This document shows, piece after piece, positions 33,728-43,288 of a stretch of DNA of 64,000 nucleotides. Origin of the DNA: CAVQFB01 sp963711675 (lineage in GTDB: Bacteria; Acidobacteriota; Terriglobia; Terriglobales; Acidobacteriaceae); contig CAVQFB010000004.1 in assembly GCA_963711675.1 (NCBI GenBank), positions 124,001 to 188,000 on the forward strand, read 5' to 3'. Positions within the stretch are counted from its first letter, which is position 1. The number at the start of each line of letters is the position of its first letter. Both the position numbers and the translations under genes were made by a program. The notes beneath the pieces were generated by a model, which was not told the origin of the DNA, did no database searches, and saw only the letters and a program-made list of their open reading frames with translations.

Positions 33728-33736
33728 CGCGAGATC

Positions 33737-34914
33737 GTGGTTACAACCGGCATAGAACGCCGAGTACGCCGTGCGACTCGCCCCACGTGGGCTGAGGTCT
33801 CGTTGCAAGCTTTGCGTCAGAACTTTCGCGTCGTGCAGCAGCACGTCGGCCGTGGAGTGAACATCTGCGCCGTGGTGAAGGCGGACGCGTACGGCCATGG
33901 CGCGGTCGAATGTTCGCGTGCGCTCGAAGCCGAAGGCGCCCAGTGGCTCGGTGTGACTTCACTCGACGAGGCCATCCCCTTGCGTGATGCCGGCATTCGG
34001 CCCGCATCTTGCTCATGACCGGCTTCTGGCGCGGGGAAGAGGATGAGATCGTTCGTCTCCGCCTCACTCCTACGGTATGGGAACCCTGGCATCTCGAGTC
34101 GCTCGAAAGAGCGGCGGTCGCGCTTGGCGTCAACTCTCAGCCAGTCCACCTCAAGATTGACAGCGGCATGGGCCGTCTTGGCGTACGGTTGCATGACCTG
34201 CCACCGTTGTGTTCTGCGCTCAAGTCGTCGCCGCACCTGTTGCTCGAAGGGCTATCCACTCACCTTGCGAGTTCGGAAGTCCTGGATGCTCCCTCGGTGC
34301 AAGAACAGCTAGACGAGTTCTCGGAGGCACGCCAGTATCTGGAGCATCAGGGCTTGCGCGCGCCGCTGGTGCACGTCGCCAATACCAGCGCCGTCATCTC
34401 GAGGAAAGAGACCTGGAATAACATGGTACGGCCCGGAATCGCTCTCTATGGCTACTACTTGCCATTCCAGCGCGCAGGTCGTGAGGTCAGCGGCAGCGGA
34501 TGGAAGTTGCCGGTGAAGCCGGTTCTTACCTGGAAGACGCGAATCCTCTCCGTGCGTGAGGCCGCCGCCAACCAGGCTCTCGGTTATGGTGGTACCTACG
34601 TGACCAAAGCCCCAGCCCGCATTGCGGCTCTGCCCGTCGGCTATGCCGATGGCCTCAATCGCCAGCTTTCCTCCCGCGGGCGTGTCATCCTCCGCGAACA
34701 TTTCGCCCCGATCGTGGGCCGTATTTCCATGGACCTCACGCTTGTCGATGTGACCGGTATTCCCGGTGTCGCCGTGGGCGACGAGGTCATCCTTCTGGGC
34801 GCTTCCGATACTCTCAGCGTCGATGCCCAGGAACACGCTGAGCTGGCCAACACGGTCCCTTACGAGATCCTCTGCGCTATTTCCAAGCGCGTCCCACGCC
34901 GCTACCGCGAGTAG
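33737..34914 (+). pseudogene. alr: alanine racemase, interrupted by one frameshift
   Basis: This gene would encode a full-length PLP-dependent alanine racemase, which makes D-alanine for peptidoglycan. The first frame (33737-34018) carries the start RPTWAEVSLQALRQNF and the PLP-lysine motif AVVKADAYGHGA. The second frame (from about 34003 to 34914) continues with RILLMTGFWRGEEDEI, KIDSGMGRLG, RPGIALYGYY, NQALGYGGTYV, PVGYADGLNR and GRISMDLTLVDVT. The break lies at CGGCCCGC (33998-34005). Adding one G there restores GIRARILLMTGF. Everything else is intact, so a single-base sequencing or assembly error is at least as likely as a real pseudogene; alr is usually essential unless a second copy exists. 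Confidence 0.85.
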
Positions 34915-35032
34915 AGCCTGAGCGTGGCGGTTACGTCCGACCCCGAATGCCAACCGCCAACTGCGGATTACTACGCTTTGCTGTACCACGACTGACCCAT
35001 CCCCCGCCAATTGCTATATTTAGGTAGCATTC

Positions 35033-36151
35033 ATGCCAACAAGCTACGCACAATGGATGTACGACTGGGAAACCCGTCTCACCTCGGTGGACAATAACCG
35101 GGTTGTCCGTCCCCTGGACTGGGGCGTCGAGTGGGCGCAGCAATGGCCTTGCCGCAACGGCATTCCTCCCGGACAAACGCCCGCTGACCCGGAAAAATTC
35201 TTTGCCGACTACAACCAGCGGATTATTCGCCACAGCGACGAGTTCTTCTCCTACCGTTCGCCGTCGGATTTTCGCCTGGAACGCCGCGAGGTGAAGGTTT
35301 TCAGCACTCGCGAAATTCCCGATCCGAAGCTGGAAGAAAAAGTCCGCGGAACTCATGCTCAGTTTCTGCGTTTCACCTCTCCGATCGGATCACCCTATGC
35401 GGAAAACAACCTGGTGAACGCTCGCTGGTTCCCTGCTCGTGGGCGGCGTGCCGTTGTCCTGCTGCCTCACTGGAACGCGGACGCAATCGCCTATACCAGT
35501 CTCTGTCGAGTTTTGAACTGGCTCGGAATCGCAGTTCTACGCCTGTCGATGCCATATCACGACATCCGCATGCCGGGGGAAATCAGCCGGGCAGACTTCG
35601 CCGTCTCTGCGAACATCGGACGCACCATCGATGCCGTCAGGCAAGGCGTTGTCGACGTGCGCTGCTGTCTCGACTGGCTCGAGCAACAGGGGTACAACCG
35701 GCTTGGGATAGTGGGCACGAGCCTCGGCTCCTGCTACGCGTTCATCGCCACCGCGCACGACTCCCGCATTCGTGCTGCCGCTTTCAACCATGCGTCCACC
35801 TATGTGGCAGATGTCGTTTGGCATGGGCAGTCCACACGGCACATTCGCGAGGGAATTGAAAAACAGATCGACCTTGAGTGTCTGCGGAAACTCTGGCTGG
35901 CGGTCAGTCCCATGGTGTACTTCGACAAGTTTGCGCGCAGTCCCCGCAAGTCGCTCATCGTCTACGCCAAGTACGATATGACCTTCCTGCCCGAGCTTTC
36001 GCGCGACGCCGTCGCCGAATTCGAGCGCCACCATCTGGACCACAAAGTCGTGGTCTTGCCTTGCGGCCATTACACGACCGGTGAAACGCCCTACAAATAC
36101 ATGGACGGGTGGCAGCTCGCCTCATTTTTTCGCACTGCGTTTGAAGCGTAG
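35033..36151 (+). CDS. alpha/beta hydrolase, ABHD18-like
   Basis: This is a predicted cytoplasmic alpha/beta hydrolase (372 aa). The nucleophile elbow IVGTSLGSC places Ser230, with VVLLPHWNAD as the oxyanion segment. A late Asp lies in YAKYDMTFLPE and a late His in LPCGHYTTGE, completing a triad. The long N-terminal part (residues 1-130) is family specific, and the overall shape recalls the ABHD18/DUF2048 group. No signal peptide. The acetyltransferase gene starts 27 bp after the stop on the same strand, so they may be co-transcribed. Substrate unknown. Confidence 0.75.
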   Translation: MPTSYAQWMYDWETRLTSVDNNRVVRPLDWGVEWAQQWPCRNGIPPGQTPADPEKFFADYNQRIIRHSDEFFSYRSPSDFRLERREVKVFSTREIPDPKLEEKVRGTHAQFLRFTSPIGSPYAENNLVNARWFPARGRRAVVLLPHWNADAIAYTSLCRVLNWLGIAVLRLSMPYHDIRMPGEISRADFAVSANIGRTIDAVRQGVVDVRCCLDWLEQQGYNRLGIVGTSLGSCYAFIATAHDSRIRAAAFNHASTYVADVVWHGQSTRHIREGIEKQIDLECLRKLWLAVSPMVYFDKFARSPRKSLIVYAKYDMTFLPELSRDAVAEFERHHLDHKVVVLPCGHYTTGETPYKYMDGWQLASFFRTAFEA

Positions 36152-36178
36152 AATGGCGCTCGTCTCAAACGTATCTGT

Positions 36179-36661
36179 ATGAATGATGTTCCCACGGAAG
36201 AACCGATCGAGTATCGGCGCGACGACTTCACGATCAGCACAGATCGTGCTCGTCTTGACACCGACTCCATTTACCACTTCTTGACAAACTGCTACTGGGC
36301 GAAGGGCGTTCCAAAGGATGTCGTATCGCGATCGATCAAGCACTCGTTGTGTTTTGGGATTTACAATGAGGACGGGCAAGTCGGCTTCGCGCGCGTGATC
36401 TCCGACTACGCCACCTTTGCTTATATTGGCGACGTCTTCGTGCTTGAGCCATACCGCGGTCTCGGCTTGAGCAAATGGCTGATGCAGTGCATCATGGATC
36501 ATCCCCGGCTTCAGGGATTGCGCCGGTGGAGCCTGGTTACGCGTGACGCCCACGGTTTGTATGCGCAGTTCGGGTTCAAGCCGCTGGCCAGCCCGGACCG
36601 CTGGATGGAACTGCACGATCCCGAGGTCTATGTAGCCGCCAGACACGCGGGATCGCAATAA
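36179..36661 (+). CDS. GNAT family N-acetyltransferase
   Basis: This is a single-domain GCN5-related acetyltransferase (160 aa). The acetyl-CoA-binding motif A is IGDVFVLEPYRGLGLSKWLM (Q/RxxGxG/A form RGLGLS), and the fold's last strands are present (WSLVTRDAHGLYAQFGFKPL). The acceptor cannot be predicted; the sequence resembles the small uncharacterised GNATs with an N-terminal ISTDRARLD strand. It follows the ABHD18-like hydrolase by 27 bp. Confidence 0.88.
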   Translation: MNDVPTEEPIEYRRDDFTISTDRARLDTDSIYHFLTNCYWAKGVPKDVVSRSIKHSLCFGIYNEDGQVGFARVISDYATFAYIGDVFVLEPYRGLGLSKWLMQCIMDHPRLQGLRRWSLVTRDAHGLYAQFGFKPLASPDRWMELHDPEVYVAARHAGSQ

Positions 36662-36693
36662 TCGGTCGCAGCTGAGGCCGGTGGCCAGAGACT

Positions 36694-36725
36694 AAGAGCT
36701 AACAGCTAAGGGCTAAAAGCTAAAA
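36694..36725 (+). repeat. AGCTAA-type short repeat ahead of glyA
   Basis: The run AAGAGCTAACAGCTAAGGGCTAAAAGCTAAAAT consists of four GCTAA units and ends two bases before the glyA ATG. Its last TAAAAT could double as a -10 element. It resembles the CTGA/AGCTG run ahead of rpsI. Confidence 0.5.
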
Positions 36726-36727
36726 TC

Positions 36728-38017
36728 ATGAAAAACGACACCATGTACCAACCCATCCACGAGGTAGACCCGCAGATCGCAGCCGCGATTGACAATGAAG
36801 CCCGCCGCCAGCATGAGGGCCTGGAACTGATCGCCTCTGAGAATTTTGTCAGCGAGGCTGTGCTCGAAGCTGCCGGTTCGGTTTTCACCAACAAGTATGC
36901 TGAGGGCTATCCCGGCAAACGTTATTACGGCGGATGCGAGTTCACGGATGTGGTGGAAGAACTGGCTCGCGAGCGGGCGAAGAAGTTATTCGGTGCCGAG
37001 CACGCTAATGTGCAGCCCCACGCTGGTTCTCAGGCCAACATGGCGGCTTACGCTGCGGTCTTGCAGCCGGGTGACACGATCCTTGGCTTGAACCTCGCCC
37101 ACGGCGGTCATCTCACCCACGGACACCATCTTAATTTCTCCGGCAAAACGTATCGTATCGTGCCCTATGGCGTGACCAAGGAAACGGAGACCATCGACTA
37201 CGACGAACTGGAGAAGTTGGCTGAGAAAGAGAAGCCGAAGCTCATCATCGGTGGTGGCAGCGCTTATCCCCGCATCATCGATTTTGCCCGCATGCGGCAG
37301 ATCGCCGACAAAGTTGGTGCGCTCTTTCTCGTCGACATGGCCCACTTCGCCGGACTGGTTGCAGGCGGGGCTCATCCATCTCCCGTGCCGCATGCGCAGA
37401 TCGTCACGTCGACGACTCACAAGACGCTGCGCGGTCCTCGCTCCGGCATGATTTTGTCCAAACAGGAATTTGCCGCCGCCATCGATAAGACTGTCTTCCC
37501 CGGAATGCAGGGCGGGCCACTCGTGCACATCATGGCCGCGAAAGCGATCTGTTTCCACGAAGCGATGCAACCCTCGTTCCGTGATTATGCGCGGCAGATC
37601 GTCGCCAATGCCAAGGTCCTCGCCGAAACTCTGGCGGCCGAGGGCTTCCGCATCATTTCCGGTGGAACCGACACTCACCTTATGCTGGTTGACGTCTTCT
37701 CCAAGGGCATGTTGGGGAGCGACGCGGAAAAGGCACTGGGCGAGGCCGCGATCACCGTAAACAAGAATGCGATTCCTTTCGACACAAACCCTCCCATGAA
37801 ACCGAGCGGCATTCGCATCGGTACGCCTGCGCTTACGACCCGTGGCATGAAGGAAACCGAAATGCGACAGGTGGGCCGCTGGATTTCCGAGGTTCTGCAC
37901 CACCGCACGGACACTGGCGTCCTCGGCAAAGTCCGCGAACAGGTGCTGGAACTAGCGGAGGCGTTCCCGCTCTATGCGGACCGCAGAGCCAGAGCGCAAG
38001 CCGAAGTCAGGGCCTGA
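36728..38017 (+). CDS. glyA: serine hydroxymethyltransferase
   Basis: SHMT (429 aa) interconverts serine and glycine with tetrahydrofolate, supplying one-carbon units. The PLP lysine is Lys232 in VTSTTHKTLRGPRSG. Other family motifs are ELIASENFVSEAV, NKYAEGYPGKRYYGGCE, NVQPHAGSQANMA and FLVDMAHFAGLVAGG. The length is standard. Start ATG 36728 has no ordinary Shine-Dalgarno sequence but follows the AGCTAA repeat run. Apparently monocistronic. Confidence 0.97.
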   Translation: MKNDTMYQPIHEVDPQIAAAIDNEARRQHEGLELIASENFVSEAVLEAAGSVFTNKYAEGYPGKRYYGGCEFTDVVEELARERAKKLFGAEHANVQPHAGSQANMAAYAAVLQPGDTILGLNLAHGGHLTHGHHLNFSGKTYRIVPYGVTKETETIDYDELEKLAEKEKPKLIIGGGSAYPRIIDFARMRQIADKVGALFLVDMAHFAGLVAGGAHPSPVPHAQIVTSTTHKTLRGPRSGMILSKQEFAAAIDKTVFPGMQGGPLVHIMAAKAICFHEAMQPSFRDYARQIVANAKVLAETLAAEGFRIISGGTDTHLMLVDVFSKGMLGSDAEKALGEAAITVNKNAIPFDTNPPMKPSGIRIGTPALTTRGMKETEMRQVGRWISEVLHHRTDTGVLGKVREQVLELAEAFPLYADRRARAQAEVRA

Positions 38018-38103
38018 TAAGAAAGCGTAACCGCGAAGGCTCGCAATCGGGTCAAGGCACTATTCTCGTGTACCCCTTAGCGCCTTGTGGTTAAATTCTC
38101 ACC

Positions 38104-39309
38104 GTGAAGATCGCCATCGACATCCGGCGCATGACCGAGTTCGGTGTCGGCACCTACATCCGCAATATCGTTCGCGCGCTTGGCAGGTTGGATAGCGAGA
38201 CCCCGTACTGTCTGATCGGATCGCCCGCGAAAGTCGAGGAGATCGGTTCACTACCTTCCAACTTTGAAACCGTATCACTGCTCGAGCCGGACGGTACAAC
38301 CAAGAGCTATCTTGAATTCCGAGCCATCCTGAAGCGTTTGCGTTGCGACCTGGTGCATATTCCCCATCTCTTTTGGCTTCCGCGCGGTCTGCCATGCCCT
38401 TATGTGATGACGGTTCACGACGTGCTCGAGTTTATGTATCGGGCGCACAATGGTTCCGGCCTTCGACGTTCGCTTCACTTCCAGCTGACCAAGCGAGTCC
38501 TGAAGAGTGCGGCAAAGATCTTCGCTGTTTCGCAATTCACCAAGAACGAAATTCAACAACTTTTCGCCATATCGTCAGACAAAATCGAAGTCGTCTACAA
38601 CGCGATTGATGAGCGTTTCTTGCGAGGGCACGCGACCGAGACGGACCGCGAGATGATGGCAAATCGATATCTTGTCACTTACCCATTTGTCCTATATGCC
38701 GGCGCCATCAGCCCGCACAAGAATCTGGTTCGCATTATCGAAGCCTTCTCCGCGCTCAAAACAGAACTGGGCAAGGAACACAAATTTCCGGACCTCAAGC
38801 TCATTATTATTGGGGATGATCTGTCCAGCCATCCTGACCTCAGACGGACGGTCGTGCGCAGCGGCGTGCAGCACGATGTCCGCTTCCTCGGCTTCGTGCC
38901 CATCGAGGTTCTGCGCATCTTTTACGATTGCGCCAAGGTGTTCGTATTCCCGTCTCTCTATGAAGGGTTTGGCCTGCCGCCGCTCGAAGCTATGGCGCAC
39001 GGGACTCCGGTGGTCACCTCGAACATGTCGTCCCTTCCGGAAGTTACCGGCAACGCCGCAGTGCTGGTCAATCCCGAAAATGTTTTCGAGATTATGCGCG
39101 CTCTGCATCGCGTGCTCGTCGACCAACCGCTGCGGGACAAGATGAAGCAAGCTGGCTACGAACAGTCCAAGTGCTTCTCGTGGGAAAGGTCCGCTCAACA
39201 GATTCTCGGCGTGTACCGCAAGATTGGTGGCGCTCGGCCGCCTAAACTCCACAATGTTTCACCGGGCGCTTTGAGCGGAACCTCTAGCACACATCGACCG
39301 GGCGTGTGA
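38104..39309 (+). CDS. glycosyltransferase family 4
   Basis: This is a GT-B fold, retaining glycosyltransferase (401 aa). The N-domain starts KIAIDIRRMTEFGVGTYIRN, and the C-domain has FVLYAGAISPHKNL, the strand VRFLGFVPIEVLRIFY and the nucleotide-sugar motif EGFGLPPLEAMAHGTPVV with the E-x7-E pair. The C-terminal 30 residues are low complexity. GTG start at 38104. There are no sugar biosynthesis genes around it, so donor and acceptor are unknown; lipid or polysaccharide mannosylation is typical of relatives. Confidence 0.9.
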   Translation: MKIAIDIRRMTEFGVGTYIRNIVRALGRLDSETPYCLIGSPAKVEEIGSLPSNFETVSLLEPDGTTKSYLEFRAILKRLRCDLVHIPHLFWLPRGLPCPYVMTVHDVLEFMYRAHNGSGLRRSLHFQLTKRVLKSAAKIFAVSQFTKNEIQQLFAISSDKIEVVYNAIDERFLRGHATETDREMMANRYLVTYPFVLYAGAISPHKNLVRIIEAFSALKTELGKEHKFPDLKLIIIGDDLSSHPDLRRTVVRSGVQHDVRFLGFVPIEVLRIFYDCAKVFVFPSLYEGFGLPPLEAMAHGTPVVTSNMSSLPEVTGNAAVLVNPENVFEIMRALHRVLVDQPLRDKMKQAGYEQSKCFSWERSAQQILGVYRKIGGARPPKLHNVSPGALSGTSSTHRPGV

Positions 39310-39682
39310 TCTTCGCCGCTTCTGACCGGCCGGTGAAACAACAACAGTTACGAAACAACCTGATTGACTCCCTGTTCATCCGTCCACGACTCACAAAATG
39401 CCAGTAAGCAACATTCTGTTTGACCTGCAAACTGTGTTAGCGCGACCCGCTGTCGCGCGGACAAGCTAATTCAAATCTCATAGGTCCCGCGAGTTCTCTC
39501 TTCCAAAATGTGAATTGCTCGTGACACTCGACTGACAAGTCCTCCCGGATTCCCGTCGATTTCCACCGCACTTTGTTTGGAATATCCCTTGCGTTACTAC
39601 AGGTGTCGATCGATGGGCTCAATTCACATAAACAGGCCCAGATTGTTGGTAATTGCGACATTTGTATCTGTCAGGAGGATGC
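39310..39682. other. 373-bp intergenic region ahead of the first Oar-like receptor
   Basis: The region lies between the glycosyltransferase and receptor genes. It ends with AGGAGG (39673-39678), the ribosome site of the receptor. I find no consensus promoter, hairpin with T-tract or small gene. Confidence 0.5.
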
Positions 39683-42600
39683 ATGTTTCACCAGTCTCTT
39701 CGGAAAATAGCGGCGGCGCTGACTTTGTTACTGCTGCTGGTCTGCTCAGCCATCACGTCTTTTGCACAGGGAATCGTGACCGGGTCCGCTTCAGGAGTCG
39801 TTCAGGACCAACAAGGCGCTGTGATATCCGGCGCCAACGTCAACGCTACTCAGGTCGAAACCAATGAACGTCACGCTACAGTGACCAACGAGGCGGGGCA
39901 GTTTTCTCTGCGGCAATTGCCTCCCGGCCACTACAACATTGTTATTGAAGCGCGTGGCTTCCAGAAATTTAAAGTCACCAATATGCAGGTCGTGGTCGGC
40001 CAAAATAGTTCGACCGGCACAGTCGCTTTGCAGGTAGGCAACACCCAGGAGACAGTTGTCGTAGAAGGGCAGGCTCCCCTGGTTGAGTCCACGACGAATG
40101 AGTTCTCTACATCTTTCGATACAAAGAAGACTGCCGAGCTGCCCATCGGAAATACGTTTGATTCGCTGGCCTTGTTCGTTCCTGGAGTTGTCACTGCGGG
40201 CGACGGGGGATTCAGCAACAACAATGGCGCCGAATTCTCAGCTAACGGGCAACGCGCACGATCCAATAACTTCCAACTGGACGGACAAAGTAACAACGAC
40301 AACGTGATTGGTGGGCCATCGATTTTCTTCGGCAACCAGGACGTGATCGCCGAAGTACAGGTGATTACCAACTACAGCGCCGAGTATGGACGGAACGTGG
40401 GCTCCGTTGTGAACTACATCACCAAGTCCGGTACCAACGCCTTCCACGGCACTGCCTACGAGTTCTGGCAGGGCTCGCACTTCGACTCTCTGCAGAACCA
40501 GGAGAAGAGCCCGGTCTTCGGCTTCTGCACGCCTGGCCAGAGTACCTCGACCGGCTGCACCGAACCGCAGATCGCAAGATATGTCGACAATCGGTTTGGC
40601 GGGACGATCGGCGGTCCCATCAAGCGAAACAAAGTCTGGTTCTTCGCTTCCACGAACCTGGAGCGCACGCGCACCGGTGCTTCTCCCAGTTCTTCGGGTA
40701 ACTCTCTCACGCCGACTTTCACCGGTATCCAGCAACTGCAAGCTGCATTTCCCGGAAACCCCGGTGTGGGTGCACTGGCAGCAATCGGGCCGACGGCTGT
40801 GAAAGGCGGCAATCCAACCTTCAACAATCTGCAAACCGTCCTGGTGACGGACGTCAACCCGCTTGATCCGAACACGAATCCTAACGGTACGGATTGCACC
40901 AAAACTCCTGCCAGTTGCGTGCCGATCGAATTCGGCTCGATTACGCGTTTCCTGCCGTCCATTTTCAACAACTATGAGTTGACAGGTCGCGTGGATACAC
41001 AACTTACGCAGAAAGACCGCTTCTTTGCGCGGTACCTGTTCCAGCAAACTATTAACACGAATCAGCAGTTCTTCGGAGCGGCCGCTGGTGCTGCCGGAAA
41101 TTTCGTCGATGTGGGGGGACGCTCGCAACAGATCGGCCTCGATCTTACTCACACCTTCAGCGAGAGATTTCTTGACCAGACGCGGTTCAGTTATTCGCGT
41201 GCGCGGTCGAATTTCGATGGTGGGGGATACTCTAATTGCTTGCTAACCAGCCTTGCCGGTTGCACACCAACCGTCAACCTGCTCAATCCCAGCGACCTCG
41301 GATTCGGCGAGGGGTTCGTGTTTCCCCAGGGCCGCATCATCAACATCTATCAGCTGCAGAACAACGCCTCATTTGCCTGGAACAAGCACCTGCTGAAATT
41401 CGGCGGTGAGTTCGATCATCAGCGGTCCCCGAACTATGGTTTGTTCCTGGTGAACGGTCTGTACAACTTTTTCGATGTCAGCAACCTTCTGGCAAACAAG
41501 CCGGAGTTTACCAGCATCACGCAAGGACCTTACGTGCTACCTCTCAAGGAGAACGATCTGGCCTTCTACTTCCAGGACGACTGGCGGATCAAAGATAACC
41601 TGACTTTGAACCTCGGTCTGCGCTGGGAATATAACGGACAGGCTGTGAATTTCCTGCATGACCGCTCTGTTGCGCAGCAGACAGGCTCGAATCCTTTCTG
41701 GAATACTGCGCTTCCGTTGAACCGCACGACGGTCGCGAGTGTGCCGGACGTATATCACAACTTCGGTCCGGTGGTAGGTTTTGCCTGGACTCCGAGAATA
41801 TTCAAGAGGGTCTTCGGGGAAGACCAGACCGTAATTCGTGGCGGCTTCCGGATTGCCTATGAGTACGAGTACTACAACATGGGCACCAATGTTGGCGGCG
41901 GCGCTCCATTCGTCAACGCAGCCAACTTCATCACCAATCCTCCGGGCCTGCCAGCCGGAAACAACTTCAATGCGCCGGCGATCCAGGCAGAGCTGCTGCC
42001 CCAGGCTCCCATCGGCGGAGACCCGGGGTTCAGGGCACAAACCAATCTGTCTCCCAATTTCACCAGCCCATACTCCCAACAATGGAACCTCGGAGTGCAG
42101 AGGCGCATCGGCTCGAAGGTCGCTGCGGAAGTGCGCTACGTGGGCAATCACACCGTCCACAATTTCCAGGAGACCAACGGAAATCCGGCACTAAATCCGT
42201 TGATCAACGCGGGATTTGGAAATCTGATTCCGGCGGGATTAAGCCCGTGTACAAACCCGACCGCACCCGGGTTTGATTTCGGCCGACCAGATTGCAATCG
42301 GACCAACGTTGTTACCTACGCCACGACCGCGTACTCGATCTATCACGGCCTGCAGACCGAGCTGCGGACGCAAAGCTGGCGAGGTCTCACTGCCGATGCG
42401 ACCTACACCTTCAGCAAGACCATCGACAACACCAGCGAGGCATTCTCCGACCAGAATGGATTTGGGGGCAACACCATCGCTTACGCCCAGAATCCGTTCA
42501 ACACCAGCAGTGCTGAACGTGGCATCAGTGGCTATTCCTTCCCGCATGTACTGGGTGTGCTCGTGATCTACGATCTGCCGTTCTACCAAAACAAGAATGG

Positions 42601-43216
42601 GTTCCTGGGACACGTCCTGGGCGGATGGCAGGTAAGCACGACTTATCGTTATACCTCTGGCCAGCCGTACACGGTCGTGCAAGACGCGAGTTCCGCCTCT
42701 CTATGTGATCCCACCAACTTCACCGGCGGGTCCGTGTTCGACGCCTGCCGTCCGATTCTCGAAAACCGAAGCGCGCCGTTTGCTTCGGTGGGGACCTGCA
42801 CCAATCCGGCGGCTGCGGATTGCGGCATTACCAGCTTGGCCACCGGGGCAGCCACATCCCTGAGTGCAGTTCATTGGATCCTCAACGACAACAACGCGGC
42901 CAAGTTCTTCGGTTCGCCGTTCCTGGGCGCGGCTCGGAATTTGTATCGCGGTCAACCCATCAGCACCGCCAATCTCGCGTTCTACAAAAACACGAAATTG
43001 ACGGAGCGATTGACCCTGCAGTTGCAGGCGCAGGCTTTCAACGTGATGAATACTCAATTCCTGGGGGTTCCCAACGCCGTGGCTAATGGCGCCGCCAATG
43101 GCACCTTTGGCACCACGGAGTTCAACAACAACGGTGGCGGAACATTCGCTGGAAACACGGTGACCGACGGCATCGCGCGCCGGCGGCTGCTTTTTGGAGC
43201 AAAGCTGCTTTTCTAG
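39683..43216 (+). CDS. TonB-dependent receptor, Oar-like with carboxypeptidase regulatory domain
   Basis: This is a very large outer-membrane receptor (1177 aa). The signal peptide (LTLLLLLVCSAITSFAQ) is followed by a carboxypeptidase-regulatory-like Ig fold (about residues 28-110; GSASGVVQDQQGAVISGANV). A TonB plug (about 120-270; GQRARSNNFQLDGQSNNDNV, EYGRNVGSVVNYITKSGTN) and a long beta-barrel follow, ending in the terminal Phe of FGAKLLF. This architecture (Oar/SusC-like) is expanded in Acidobacteriota and usually imports plant-derived glycans or acts in adhesion. ATG 39683 has AGGAGG four bases ahead; the frame is open to 39653. A strong terminator follows. No substrate-binding partner gene is near. 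Confidence 0.9.
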   Translation: MFHQSLRKIAAALTLLLLLVCSAITSFAQGIVTGSASGVVQDQQGAVISGANVNATQVETNERHATVTNEAGQFSLRQLPPGHYNIVIEARGFQKFKVTNMQVVVGQNSSTGTVALQVGNTQETVVVEGQAPLVESTTNEFSTSFDTKKTAELPIGNTFDSLALFVPGVVTAGDGGFSNNNGAEFSANGQRARSNNFQLDGQSNNDNVIGGPSIFFGNQDVIAEVQVITNYSAEYGRNVGSVVNYITKSGTNAFHGTAYEFWQGSHFDSLQNQEKSPVFGFCTPGQSTSTGCTEPQIARYVDNRFGGTIGGPIKRNKVWFFASTNLERTRTGASPSSSGNSLTPTFTGIQQLQAAFPGNPGVGALAAIGPTAVKGGNPTFNNLQTVLVTDVNPLDPNTNPNGTDCTKTPASCVPIEFGSITRFLPSIFNNYELTGRVDTQLTQKDRFFARYLFQQTINTNQQFFGAAAGAAGNFVDVGGRSQQIGLDLTHTFSERFLDQTRFSYSRARSNFDGGGYSNCLLTSLAGCTPTVNLLNPSDLGFGEGFVFPQGRIINIYQLQNNASFAWNKHLLKFGGEFDHQRSPNYGLFLVNGLYNFFDVSNLLANKPEFTSITQGPYVLPLKENDLAFYFQDDWRIKDNLTLNLGLRWEYNGQAVNFLHDRSVAQQTGSNPFWNTALPLNRTTVASVPDVYHNFGPVVGFAWTPRIFKRVFGEDQTVIRGGFRIAYEYEYYNMGTNVGGGAPFVNAANFITNPPGLPAGNNFNAPAIQAELLPQAPIGGDPGFRAQTNLSPNFTSPYSQQWNLGVQRRIGSKVAAEVRYVGNHTVHNFQETNGNPALNPLINAGFGNLIPAGLSPCTNPTAPGFDFGRPDCNRTNVVTYATTAYSIYHGLQTELRTQSWRGLTADATYTFSKTIDNTSEAFSDQNGFGGNTIAYAQNPFNTSSAERGISGYSFPHVLGVLVIYDLPFYQNKNGFLGHVLGGWQVSTTYRYTSGQPYTVVQDASSASLCDPTNFTGGSVFDACRPILENRSAPFASVGTCTNPAAADCGITSLATGAATSLSAVHWILNDNNAAKFFGSPFLGAARNLYRGQPISTANLAFYKNTKLTERLTLQLQAQAFNVMNTQFLGVPNAVANGAANGTFGTTEFNNNGGGTFAGNTVTDGIARRRLLFGAKLLF

Positions 43217-43240
43217 GCGGATTGCTACCCTTGCACGATC

Positions 43241-43270
43241 AGGCCGGCCTTCGGGCCGGCCTCTTTCTTG
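43241..43270 (+). terminator. rho-independent terminator after the receptor gene
   Basis: A 9-bp perfect stem, AGGCCGGCC with GGCCGGCCT, has a TTCG loop followed by CTTTCTT. It lies 24 bp past the receptor stop and may also serve the opposing small gene. Confidence 0.85.
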
Positions 43271-43288
43271 AACAAAAGTGCGGATTCG

